Below are positions 8,810 to 17,153 of a stretch of DNA of 44,132 nt, one piece after another. Position 1 is the stretch's first letter. Every line of letters begins with the position of its first letter. Under the pieces are notes generated by a model. That model ran no database searches. It saw nothing but the letters and a program-made list of their open reading frames with translations, and was not told the origin of the DNA. The DNA is taken from the NCBI GenBank assembly GCA_018698915.1, contig JABIPN010000005.1, forward strand, positions 1 to 44,132, read 5' to 3'. The position numbers and the translations under genes were made by a program. The stretch comes from Candidatus Woesearchaeota archaeon. GTDB taxonomy: Archaea > Nanobdellota > Nanobdellia > UBA10117 > ARS21.

Positions 8810-9556
8810 TTATTTATTCTCAATTCTTGGTGCTAGAATGAAGGACATTTGTGCTTGGTTTAATGCTTTGAAATCAAGTCTTAGTGGATAATCTGAAGAA
8901 AAATTTACTTTAACTGAGTCTGCAAAAGATGCTGCTTTGGCCATCTTTTTCATATATTCCACTGAGTAAATTGAACTTGCTGGTTCTTTGATATTCATAC
9001 TTACTAAAATATCCGATCCTTGTTTTAATTCAATGTCTACTTTTCTTCCAGTATCTCCTGCAGTTAAAAGAAGTAAATTCTCTGCTGCTTTCAATGCAAC
9101 TGCGTCACTTACGATGCTTGCATCGTCAATGAAATCTCTGAATTCTTTTGAATCCATTTCAATAGTTACTTTGAAGTCAAGTTCTGGAACTTTTCTTTCG
9201 ACTTGCTCATCTTCTAATAATGGAATTGAAAAACGTTTTGTTGAAGAACCTTTAATTGTTACATTAAGTTTGTTGCTTGAATGAGTTAGAGTTAATGATT
9301 CTCCAGCTCTTACTCTTCGTAGTGCTTGACGAAATCCATCAAGATTGATTGTGATTTTTGAAGGTTCATTTACTTGATATTCTGTGAATGCTGAAGGTAG
9401 GATCGTTAAAATAACCATTGAAATATTTGCTGGATCCATTGCCACTAATTTTAACCCTTCATTTGTTATATTGAAAGTTGCATCAGTAATAAATTCTGAA
9501 ATGGTTCCGATTGTGTTATTTAGCAATTTTGTATCGTTTACTTTTAATGTGAACAT
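8810..9556 (-). CDS. pcn: DNA polymerase sliding clamp (PCNA)
   Basis: 248 aa; EGLKLVAMDPANISMVILTI, N-terminal and C-terminal PCNA domains, C-terminal LRLDF..LAPRIENK. Confidence 0.95.
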   Translation of the reverse strand: MFTLKVNDTKLLNNTIGTISEFITDATFNITNEGLKLVAMDPANISMVILTILPSAFTEYQVNEPSKITINLDGFRQALRRVRAGESLTLTHSSNKLNVTIKGSSTKRFSIPLLEDEQVERKVPELDFKVTIEMDSKEFRDFIDDASIVSDAVALKAAENLLLLTAGDTGRKVDIELKQGSDILVSMNIKEPASSIYSVEYMKKMAKAASFADSVKVNFSSDYPLRLDFKALNQAQMSFILAPRIENK

Positions 9557-9599
9557 AATTCACAATCTCTTAGTAGTGATTTATAAAGATTTATTCAAT

Positions 9600-9812
9600 T
9601 TAGAACCGAGTAGAGAAAAGACCGATAAGTACTGCGATTATGGTTGCTACTGCTGCAAGTATTCCTATTAATACTGGCTTTGCAACGCCAAATGTTGGGG
9701 CAATTGCATATTCACTAGAAAGATTTCCTGCATATGCTGCCAATAAAATTGCTACAAGTACAAATAATCCGTAATTTGGTCGAATTACATTAACTCGTGT
9801 AAATATTCCCAT
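9600..9812 (-). CDS. Small two-TM membrane protein, unknown function
   Basis: 70 aa with two hydrophobic segments. Confidence 0.55.
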   Translation of the reverse strand: MGIFTRVNVIRPNYGLFVLVAILLAAYAGNLSSEYAIAPTFGVAKPVLIGILAAVATIIAVLIGLFSTRF

Positions 9813-9835
9813 TATTTAATTAAGAACTTCGAGAT

Positions 9836-10183
9836 TTAAATTGTTTTCTTGTAAAGATTAAAATCGATTTTTGAGAAATCTTGGATTAAATCTGACTGAA
9901 TTTCAATATCTTCGCCTTCGCCCCAAGTTTTTCCTAATACTCTGACAACTTTCCCTTCTTCGATAGTTCCAAAGGCGGTGGAGTTGTTTGTGATTACATT
10001 AACTTTTCCTGTGCTATCATCAATAATGAAGGATTGTATCTCACTGTCTTTGCTTAGAACAATTCCAGTTATTGCAACGTTCTTAGTTTCTTTAGATAAG
10101 TCTGAAACTTTGGCTAATTGAAAAGGATATCTCTTGAATACTGTCTTTTCTTCAGAATTTTCTTCAGAATTTTTTTCTGCCAT
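9836..10183 (-). CDS. OB-fold nucleic-acid-binding protein (RPA-like)
   Basis: VAITGIVLSKDSEIQSFIIDDSTGKVNVITN...GKVVRVLGKTW is an OB-fold pattern. Confidence 0.7.
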   Translation of the reverse strand: MAEKNSEENSEEKTVFKRYPFQLAKVSDLSKETKNVAITGIVLSKDSEIQSFIIDDSTGKVNVITNNSTAFGTIEEGKVVRVLGKTWGEGEDIEIQSDLIQDFSKIDFNLYKKTI

Positions 10184-10215
10184 GTTCTAGTTGAATTGTT
10201 TTAATTTAAATAAAT

Positions 10216-10242
10216 TTGGAGAGTTAAGAATATTCTCTCCAA
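10216..10242 (-). terminator. Stem-loop spanning the TFS stop codon
   Basis: TTGGAGAG ... CTCTCCAA perfect 8-bp inverted repeat, 11-nt loop holding the TAA; followed on the minus strand by ATTTATTTAAATT. Confidence 0.4.
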
Positions 10243-10490
10243 GTATGTTTACATTTAGTACATCTGAAGAATTGTGTTTCTGGTTCGTCAGATGAACGGG
10301 TTTGTTCTGTCCACCAATAAGCTTCAGTATGATTACACTTCTCACACTCAGCAGTTACTGTTGCTCTTGTGCTTTCTTGATTTGTACTTGCACCCTTTCC
10401 TTTTTCTTCTCGATGTGTTTTCTCTTTCAGTTTTACGGATTTTGTAGGTATTTTAATTGAACCGTCTTTGTTAAATAAATCTGCAACCAT
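10224..10490 (-). CDS. tfs: Transcription elongation factor TFS/TFIIS C-terminal zinc ribbon (short form)
   Basis: CEKCNHTEAYWWTEQTRSSDEPETQFFRCTKCKHTWREYS with the conserved acidic DE pair; no N-terminal zinc ribbon. Confidence 0.88.
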   Translation of the reverse strand: MVADLFNKDGSIKIPTKSVKLKEKTHREEKGKGASTNQESTRATVTAECEKCNHTEAYWWTEQTRSSDEPETQFFRCTKCKHTWREYS

Positions 10491-10532
10491 TTTCTGAGTT
10501 ATATTGCGTTACATTAAAAAACTTTGCGTAAA

Positions 10533-11093
10533 TTATATTTTTCCCAATAACATTAAAAATCCAACTTTTACCCAACCAATAAATGGAATTTTGATTTTTG
10601 CAACGCCAAGTATATCATCTTTGTGTATTTGTTTTTCAAAATTGAGTTGAGTTGGATTGTTGTCTCCTTTTGTGCTTACCCAATTATCTCCTTTTTCTAT
10701 AATTCTATGTATAATTGGTTCTGATCTTGAATTTGTTTGAAATATAATAATATCTCCGACTTTTAACTCTTTGAAATCTTTTCCTACTACTATAATCGCA
10801 TCTCCTCGATTAAATCCATTTTTCATTTTGAATTCTTTGAATTCGGATTTGTTAATATCGAAGTTTTGATATTCCTCTGCGTTGTTTTCCCACCAAGTGT
10901 TAAATCCTGTGTCATGATCCATTGAATTGGATACTACTGCGACGATTGGTAGTTGTGTTCCTAACAAAAATCCTAATGTTGGAAGTAAAATAAATTTTCC
11001 AATAATAAGAACAAGTGCTGCGCTGACCAAAAGAGATTCCCAACTATCATCTTTCCATAAAAAATGCCATATTTTTTTCCAATTTATTTTCAT
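10533..11093 (-). CDS. Signal peptidase I (Sec11/archaeal type)
   Basis: VVSNSMDHD catalytic Ser box, GDIIIFQ, PIIHRII His box, KGDNN; N-terminal TM. Confidence 0.88.
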   Translation of the reverse strand: MKINWKKIWHFLWKDDSWESLLVSAALVLIIGKFILLPTLGFLLGTQLPIVAVVSNSMDHDTGFNTWWENNAEEYQNFDINKSEFKEFKMKNGFNRGDAIIVVGKDFKELKVGDIIIFQTNSRSEPIIHRIIEKGDNWVSTKGDNNPTQLNFEKQIHKDDILGVAKIKIPFIGWVKVGFLMLLGKI

Positions 11094-11692
11094 GCATGTC
11101 CTCTAGATTCGCCAAATTGTAATCCTGAACCAATGATATGTGACATTCTTAATGGTTCCGGAATAACTCCGTGCATTGTTGTTATTTGTAGAACTTTCGC
11201 TGCTTTTGCTGGACTGATTCCTGCGCACTGAAAAAAAATATTATCTGGTTTGTTCAAAGTTTTATTAGTGATTATAGCTTCATGTAATTCTCCTGCTTTT
11301 ACAATTAAGTTCCATTTGTGTTCCCAATGAGCGACATTGGTAATTGCTTTTTTTATTTTGTCAAAATGAGGTTTGTGTCTTACTACTGAAATTACTGGAA
11401 GGTTTGTTTTTTCACTTATTTTGCGTATATCAATTACATTAAATCCTCCGAAAGTTATTCCGTCAGTTAAAATTACTCTGAGTTGTGGTTTGTTTTTGCT
11501 CTTGTTTATCATCTTAATGAAACATGATGTTGCATCATCTCCATCACAAGTAATATGTGTTGTGAGCATTGCATCCATAAATTTTCCACCACGAAAAATT
11601 GTTCCAATTGCTAGAATTTTATTTCCTGCTTGATTTCGTTTGTGAGGTAAATCGTCAATTCCTAAAACACGTAGTTCACTATTAATCTTCAT
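11090..11692 (-). CDS. DUF99 family protein
   Basis: LRVLGIDDLPHK..., ILTDGITFGGFNVIDI, LPVISVVRHKP match DUF99. Confidence 0.85.
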   Translation of the reverse strand: MKINSELRVLGIDDLPHKRNQAGNKILAIGTIFRGGKFMDAMLTTHITCDGDDATSCFIKMINKSKNKPQLRVILTDGITFGGFNVIDIRKISEKTNLPVISVVRHKPHFDKIKKAITNVAHWEHKWNLIVKAGELHEAIITNKTLNKPDNIFFQCAGISPAKAAKVLQITTMHGVIPEPLRMSHIIGSGLQFGESRGHA

Positions 11693-11724
11693 AATTTATA
11701 TGAAAAGTTATTAGAATAAAAAGA

Positions 11725-11982
11725 TTACAGCTTTTGTTTTGCTGCGCTTGCAAAATCTTTTTTCAATGAATCCAGTGCTGAGTTCCAAATAGACTTTGCT
11801 TCCTTTGATTTTGTTCTCAAAGTAAAAATTGCTTCTCCAACTTCGGGGTGTGTTATTTGAAATCCTGAGGACTCTATGTCTTTGCTTTCCCAAATTTTAT
11901 CATTAACTGCATTCAGTAGACCTTGATCAAAAGGTTTGAAACTAACTTTTAGTAAATTCTTTTGTTTAGAGATTATTTCCAT
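11725..11982 (-). CDS. rpoL: DNA-directed RNA polymerase subunit L
   Basis: 85 aa; QGLLNAVNDKI..., SGFQITHPEVGEAIFTLRT resembles RpoL/Rpb11. Confidence 0.82.
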   Translation of the reverse strand: MEIISKQKNLLKVSFKPFDQGLLNAVNDKIWESKDIESSGFQITHPEVGEAIFTLRTKSKEAKSIWNSALDSLKKDFASAAKQKL

Positions 11983-12007
11983 CGTGGTTTAATTCTGGTT
12001 AGTAGGT

Positions 12008-12757
12008 TTATAAAGATTTTGCTTTGGTTTTACCATTTAACTTATCAAAAATCTGTCTTAATTCTGTGCCATTAATCATTGTTTTTGGATAGAACGGTTG
12101 ATCTTCGACAATTCTAGGACATGCTGTGTTGACAAAACAATCGACTTCATGGTAATTCATAAGATCGTTTGGTGTAATGGTATCTGATAGAAGTATTACT
12201 GCTTTCTTTCCAAGTTTTTCTGCTTGTTCTTTCATTCGTTTTGCCATGTTAAGATAAACTTGCCCTGGTTTTGTTGAAACAATTATTCCATAACATTTTG
12301 CTTCTTCTGCATGATGCATTCTAGCTGCTTGTTTTGCGAAGAATTTTCGTCTTCGTTCTTCAGGAAGAAGTTCTACGGTTTGAGTAAGTGGATTTGCTAG
12401 CCAGATTGGTTTTTCTGAATTGAATGCAATAAATAGTGGATGAAATTCTCCAGTTCCTAAGAATACAAAAGCATCTACTTCTTCTTCAATATCTAATGCT
12501 GCTGATGCATCACATCCAAGAAGTTGACCTGAATGAAAAGCATAGATTCCTTGTTTTGGTTGAAGGTTCTTTGCAGGAGTTCCAACATGAATTTCCTTTC
12601 CGCCTTTCTTAAGATATATTTGTGCTTTTTTTAGATTTTTAATATGTTGAACTGTTGTTACAAGACCTATCTTCTTTTCTGGAACTATTTTGAGTACTTT
12701 ATCTAAAAGTGGTTCTATGTCTGCTTTGAGATAAGCTTCAATAAACAAGGTTCTCAT
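12008..12757 (-). CDS. dph2: Dph2, C-terminal fragment (domains 2 and 3; Cys2 and Cys3)
   Basis: TLFIEAYLKADIEPLLDK..., TTVQHIKNLKKA, GQLLGCDASAA, FLGTGEFHPL, VNTACPRIVEDQP; lacks domain 1. Confidence 0.9.
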   Translation of the reverse strand: MRTLFIEAYLKADIEPLLDKVLKIVPEKKIGLVTTVQHIKNLKKAQIYLKKGGKEIHVGTPAKNLQPKQGIYAFHSGQLLGCDASAALDIEEEVDAFVFLGTGEFHPLFIAFNSEKPIWLANPLTQTVELLPEERRRKFFAKQAARMHHAEEAKCYGIIVSTKPGQVYLNMAKRMKEQAEKLGKKAVILLSDTITPNDLMNYHEVDCFVNTACPRIVEDQPFYPKTMINGTELRQIFDKLNGKTKAKSL

Positions 12758-12777
12758 AAAACTCTGCTAAGTTTTTG

Positions 12778-12791
12778 GGTTAAAAGTGTTT
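12778..12791 (-). promoter_or_regulatory. Promoter-like motif AAACACTTTTAACC upstream of dph2 C-part
   Basis: 14 nt identical to 13476..13489; the same 21-nt offset from the A of each ATG. Confidence 0.5.
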
Positions 12792-12853
12792 CGAAGTGGA
12801 TGGGGAAAAAGAGCGCAAAAGCTAATTAAATTAAAAAAATAATTCCAAGAATC

Positions 12854-13147
12854 TTATCGAATCTTGGAAAAGATTTGAACTGCCATCAATAGTGCTCCAA
12901 TTAGCGTTAATAGGAATGCGACTACTACAAAAATGAGGTTAATATAACTTATTGCTGTTGCAAAACCTTCAGTTTGGATGAGTCCACTTTCAGCTACACC
13001 AGCTAGCAACAAGAAAACTGCACCTGCTGCGATGTAACTAAGTTCTTTCCGTACAGCAGCAACATAGCCACTGTATTTAAGTAACGCTAATCCTAGAAGG
13101 AGACCAATTCCGGTTCCAAGGCTTCCTGTTAATCCTAGAATTTCCAT
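12854..13147 (-). CDS. Small polytopic membrane protein, located between the two dph2 parts
   Basis: 97 aa with three or more hydrophobic segments; poly-T (7 T) on the minus strand about 15 nt past the stop. Confidence 0.6.
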   Translation of the reverse strand: MEILGLTGSLGTGIGLLLGLALLKYSGYVAAVRKELSYIAAGAVFLLLAGVAESGLIQTEGFATAISYINLIFVVVAFLLTLIGALLMAVQIFSKIR

Positions 13148-13188
13148 ATAAAGATACGTGCCTTGGTTTATTTAAATGTTGCGCAGAA

Positions 13189-13455
13189 CTAGTCTTTTAT
13201 GTTGTATGCGAAAGCGTGACCTATTGCCACCAACATATCATATTCTTTTGGTAGATTTGTTGGTACATCGCATGCTCCAAAATTTGAACCTGCCCAAAAT
13301 ACTATTGTTGCTCCAGTTAATTCCTCTAATTGTGTTTGAAGTTTTGAAGCGTCGTTTTTGAGACCGTCAGGTAATTGAATTACAATTGTCTTTGCGTTGA
13401 TTTTCTTTGCTTCGTCGACAATCTTCTGAATCTCAATATCATACTTTTCTAGCAT
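13189..13455 (-). CDS. dph2: Dph2, N-terminal fragment (domain 1; Cys1)
   Basis: IDEAKKINAKTIVIQLPDGLKNDASKL-like start, FWAGSNFGACDVP (first cluster Cys), DMLVAIGHA; ends where Dph2 domain 1 ends. Confidence 0.87.
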   Translation of the reverse strand: MLEKYDIEIQKIVDEAKKINAKTIVIQLPDGLKNDASKLQTQLEELTGATIVFWAGSNFGACDVPTNLPKEYDMLVAIGHAFAYNIKD

Positions 13456-13475
13456 AAAGATAGTGATTGAAGTTT

Positions 13476-13489
13476 GGTTAAAAGTGTTT
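13476..13489 (-). promoter_or_regulatory. Promoter-like motif AAACACTTTTAACC upstream of dph2 N-part
   Basis: Identical to 12778..12791, same distance to ATG. Confidence 0.5.
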
Positions 13490-13498
13490 TTATTTGGC

Positions 13499-13831
13499 TT
13501 AATTGAAAAACATTACATCTGTTCCTTCTGCTCTTTCGTCACCATCAGATATGGAATCTCCGTCTGAATCTGGTTCTGTTGGATTTGATCCGAATATGCA
13601 CTCATCAAAATCACTCATGCCATCATCATCTGAATCAATATTTTGGTAAAATTTAACTGCAGCCTTGTTTTCTAAATCTGGTAACTTGTTACAATTAATT
13701 GGTGTATCTAAAACTACTGCTTGTGTAGCTTTGGCATTTGGACCAAAAACAAAAAACGCGATAATTAAAACACCTAGTGCAATTACTATTGCTGAAGTAT
13801 AATGATGTGGATCATATTTCTTCTTTTTCAT
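13499..13831 (-). CDS. Membrane-anchored protein with thrombospondin type 3-like Ca-binding repeats
   Basis: N-terminal TM; NIDSDDDGMSDFDECIFGSNPTEPDSDGDSISDGDERAEGTD. Confidence 0.7.
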   Translation of the reverse strand: MKKKKYDPHHYTSAIVIALGVLIIAFFVFGPNAKATQAVVLDTPINCNKLPDLENKAAVKFYQNIDSDDDGMSDFDECIFGSNPTEPDSDGDSISDGDERAEGTDVMFFN

Positions 13832-13895
13832 ATTTTAGTAATGTCTTAGTTTTATTTAAATGTTAGCTCTTCGGAGGATTTATAATAACTAGAAA

Positions 13896-14201
13896 ATGAG
13901 GTTTGTTATGAATGAAATTACTGTTGAAAGACTTGATAAGTATTTGAATTTGACGGCTACTGCACTTCAGAAAGTTAAATTAATGAAAAATATTTCTGAA
14001 AGAGAAAAGGAAATTGGTGAGAAATATTTGGAAATGGCTCGAAGTTATTTATCAGATGCAAATCACTTCAAAGATGGCGGAGACTTTGTTAATGCATTTG
14101 CTGCAGTGAATTATGCTCATGCTTGGTTAGATGCTGGTGCAATTGTAAAAATCTTTGATGTAGATGGAGATAATGTTTTATTTACTGCAGATGCTGACTG
14201 A
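13896..14201 (+). CDS. DUF357 family protein
   Basis: EKYLEMARSYLSDANHFKDGGDFVNAFAAVNYAHAWLDAGA is the DUF357 pattern. Confidence 0.8.
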   Translation: MRFVMNEITVERLDKYLNLTATALQKVKLMKNISEREKEIGEKYLEMARSYLSDANHFKDGGDFVNAFAAVNYAHAWLDAGAIVKIFDVDGDNVLFTADAD

Positions 14202-15741
14202 TTTTGTCTTTGAGTTCTCGGATTTCCCACTCTAAATTGGAAATTAATTTTGATTTTTCTCTATCAGCTTCAGATAATAGATTTTGACTTCGTGCTTCAG
14301 TAAGTTTTGCATTGAGCGCAGTTATTTCGTGTTCTATAGATTCTAAATTTCTGTGTATTCCGCTCAAATCTATTCCTTCTATTTTGGGTTCTTCCGTGAT
14401 CACTTGACTTTGTTGTTCTGGTCCGTAAACATTTCCGGTTGATGCATTTAATTCTGCTTGTTCAAAATCATTATTTACGTGAACTTTTGTTTTAACTAAA
14501 CAGGGTTTTCCAAAGTCTCTTGCTACAACTGCGCCAAAAGAGGAAATATCTTCTTTTCTGAAGATTATTCCTGAAGATTGAAGTAAATATGGAAGTAATT
14601 GTCCATTGAACGAATTTACTACGAGAATATTATTTGGATTAAATCTTTCAAGATCTGCTGGCGAATCCACTAATACCATTTTATTTGAAGTGAATCCTGC
14701 AGATGCAGGTATTCCTTTTGCAATATTTTTTTCAAAACGATTTTGGAATTGATCTGAGAAAATCTTTCTCTTGAATAAATTTGATGTGGGTCTGACTTGA
14801 ATTAAATGGAATTTTCTCTTTTCAATTACCCATTCAATATTTACGGGGAAACCAACTCTATTCTCAATATCTTTTGCAATCTTTACTAATAACTCTAATT
14901 CTTTTTGTCCTAACACTGGTATATTTTTGAATTCTTCTTCAAGAGTTCTTAGTGCTGTTGTCCCATCCTGAGGATCTTTTGTATAATATTTATTTGGTTT
15001 TGATTCATGTGATTCAATAACTTTTGCAGATTGCTTATCGCAAATAAACATGCTTGCTCCTGGTGAATTTTTTAGAGTTAGTCCCCGTCTCGCATGAATT
15101 AAAACTTGATTTCCAGTTCCATTTATTGGATTTGCTGAGAACAAATCTCCAGATTTTGAGGCGTTAACCATTTCTTGAATAAGTATCGCTGCTCTCGGGA
15201 AGGGTGAGTTATTAGTTAATCGATATAATATTGAATAAGATGAATAAATTGAAGCCCAGGATTTCTTTATTGCAGAAATTATTTCAGAAGTTCGTTTTAC
15301 ATTTAATTGTGTTGAATGATGTTTTGGTGTTGAAGAATTATTTGAAACTCTGACTGAAACAAAGGGAAGTTCTCTTCCTGCTTTGATAAAATTGAATGCA
15401 TTTGAATCTACATTTCCATATTCGTTTTTATCAATATGGAGTTTTGAATAAAAATCTTTTATCTCATTTTCAAAATCATTTGAAAATTCATATTCTTGGA
15501 ATAGTTTTTTTATTAAATCTGATGCGCTAGTTATTGAATTGAAATTAACTGGATTTGCTGTTGAAATAATTGATCTAATTTCTGGCCCAAGTTCAACCAT
15601 TGCTTTGTCAAACTCATCGTAAGATATTACAAATCCTCGCGGAATTGGAAAACCGAATTTACTCATTTCACCTAACAATGCTGATTTTTCACCGAACTCT
15701 TCAGCGTCAGACTTTGAAATTTCATTTAACCATCTAACCAT
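14182..15741 (-). CDS. PEP synthase/PPDK-like protein (ATP-binding + swivel domain), lacking the swivel phospho-His
   Basis: GEKSALLGEMSKFGFPIPRGFVIS; VSVRVSNNS; LIQEMVNASKSGDLFSANP; IEWVIEKRKFHLIQVRPTS; swivel FRKEDISSFGAVVARDFGKPCLV. Confidence 0.82.
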   Translation of the reverse strand: MVRWLNEISKSDAEEFGEKSALLGEMSKFGFPIPRGFVISYDEFDKAMVELGPEIRSIISTANPVNFNSITSASDLIKKLFQEYEFSNDFENEIKDFYSKLHIDKNEYGNVDSNAFNFIKAGRELPFVSVRVSNNSSTPKHHSTQLNVKRTSEIISAIKKSWASIYSSYSILYRLTNNSPFPRAAILIQEMVNASKSGDLFSANPINGTGNQVLIHARRGLTLKNSPGASMFICDKQSAKVIESHESKPNKYYTKDPQDGTTALRTLEEEFKNIPVLGQKELELLVKIAKDIENRVGFPVNIEWVIEKRKFHLIQVRPTSNLFKRKIFSDQFQNRFEKNIAKGIPASAGFTSNKMVLVDSPADLERFNPNNILVVNSFNGQLLPYLLQSSGIIFRKEDISSFGAVVARDFGKPCLVKTKVHVNNDFEQAELNASTGNVYGPEQQSQVITEEPKIEGIDLSGIHRNLESIEHEITALNAKLTEARSQNLLSEADREKSKLISNLEWEIRELKDKISQHLQ

Positions 15742-15807
15742 TAATATATTGGTTTACGTATTAATTAAAAACATTTAGGTAAAAAATTAAGCAGTTTCTT
15801 CTTTTGC

Positions 15808-16452
15808 TTATTCTGTTTTTTTGTCAGAAGATTCTTCACCTGCTTCAGTTTCTTCTACTATTTTTTCTTTTACTTCTTCTCTGAACTTAGGTTTGATTAA
15901 TGCTGCAGCTTCTTCTCCAACATATAATGAATTATCAATTGTTAAAATAGTACATGAAAAACCGAATTTCTTTGAAGCTTTAGTTAACGCTTCTTTTGCT
16001 AATTTAATATGTGCTTCGTGAGTATAAATTTGAATTATTGCTTGTCCAGGTCTTAATCTTGCTGCTCTTGATATTGTTTTACCGAACGCTGAACGCATTC
16101 CTTGAGACATTCGATCTGCTCCTGCACCCATCGCAATTGGATTTTCTCTGATAATATGATGTGGAAATACTCTAAGTTTTAGTCCGAAATCCATTTTACC
16201 TAAAACTCTTGATAATGTTCTTGTTGCTACAATTCTTGCAGCCTCAATTGCATTATGTCTTAGATTCATGCTTACTGTTGATTTAAGAATAATTGTTTTT
16301 GGAAACATTTCATATCTTTTATTTCCTGAATCAAAGTGAATAATTTTGTGAAGCGGAGCTCCCTTTATGTAAGATAATTTTCGATACTTCGATGTACGAG
16401 TGTATGCTCGTTTAATTCTTCTGTGACAGCTTGCTGGTCTTAGCTTTGCCAT
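15808..16452 (-). CDS. rpl10e: 50S ribosomal protein L10e
   Basis: MAKLRPASCHRRIKRAYTRTSKYRKLSYIKGAP...; GAGADRMSQGMRSAFGK. Confidence 0.95.
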   Translation of the reverse strand: MAKLRPASCHRRIKRAYTRTSKYRKLSYIKGAPLHKIIHFDSGNKRYEMFPKTIILKSTVSMNLRHNAIEAARIVATRTLSRVLGKMDFGLKLRVFPHHIIRENPIAMGAGADRMSQGMRSAFGKTISRAARLRPGQAIIQIYTHEAHIKLAKEALTKASKKFGFSCTILTIDNSLYVGEEAAALIKPKFREEVKEKIVEETEAGEESSDKKTE

Positions 16453-16490
16453 GCGTTTGGGTAATTATGTGAGCTTTTTAAAAGTTGTGA

Positions 16491-17153
16491 TTAAGTCGTA
16501 GTTGTTTCTGCAGTTTCTGCAATATTTTCTTCGTCTGTTACTTCTTCATCAGGTACAGATTCTTCAATTAGTGTATTACATTCTGGTGGTGAAATTACCT
16601 CTTCAAAATCTAAATTCATGTCAATAGAAAAAATTGGTTTAATCTTGTAAACAAATCCCTCTTCGCTTGCAATTTCTAAATAATCAACAAAGGCTTTATC
16701 CTCGTATTCAATCCATCCTGGTGCGCCCTTTATTTCTTCCAGTATTCCTTCGTTGTTATAATCAAATTGAATATCAAAAAATAAATTATTGTATAATGAA
16801 TATTCGTCTTCTAAAGACGTTTTCTTTATTTTTGGAAAATCTGCCATGTAAATATAGAAGTTGTATAAAAACATAGCTTCAAAATAATCTTCTTTGGTGT
16901 CATACGTTTCTTCACCAATCATATAGTTTGTGTTATCTATAATTTCGTTGATAGCATTACACTTTGATATTTCTGCAGAATCACCTAAATAATTATTTAT
17001 TGTCTGTCCTAAGGAAAATGCATCGGTAATTGCTGCATGAGTTTGTCCAATAGTTACTTCTTTCGTTATTCCACCTTCGGACCACATGAACACTGCACCT
17101 AGAGATACTAAAATTACAACTGCTGTTATAATTAGCATTTGTCCTTTTTTCAT
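16491..17153 (-). CDS. Pilin-like protein with class III signal peptide
   Basis: MKKGQMLIITAVVILVSLGAVFMW N-terminus; acidic C-terminal domain. Confidence 0.65.
   Translation of the reverse strand: MKKGQMLIITAVVILVSLGAVFMWSEGGITKEVTIGQTHAAITDAFSLGQTINNYLGDSAEISKCNAINEIIDNTNYMIGEETYDTKEDYFEAMFLYNFYIYMADFPKIKKTSLEDEYSLYNNLFFDIQFDYNNEGILEEIKGAPGWIEYEDKAFVDYLEIASEEGFVYKIKPIFSIDMNLDFEEVISPPECNTLIEESVPDEEVTDEENIAETAETTTT

Noticed and set aside
11711-11893. 60-aa minus-strand ORF overlapping rpoL
   Set aside because: Overlaps the well-supported RpoL frame on the same strand.
12758-13188. Dph2 split as a simple sequencing frameshift
   Set aside because: A whole intact membrane-protein ORF and two promoter-like motifs lie between the halves, and the break is at a domain boundary; not a 1-2 nt error.
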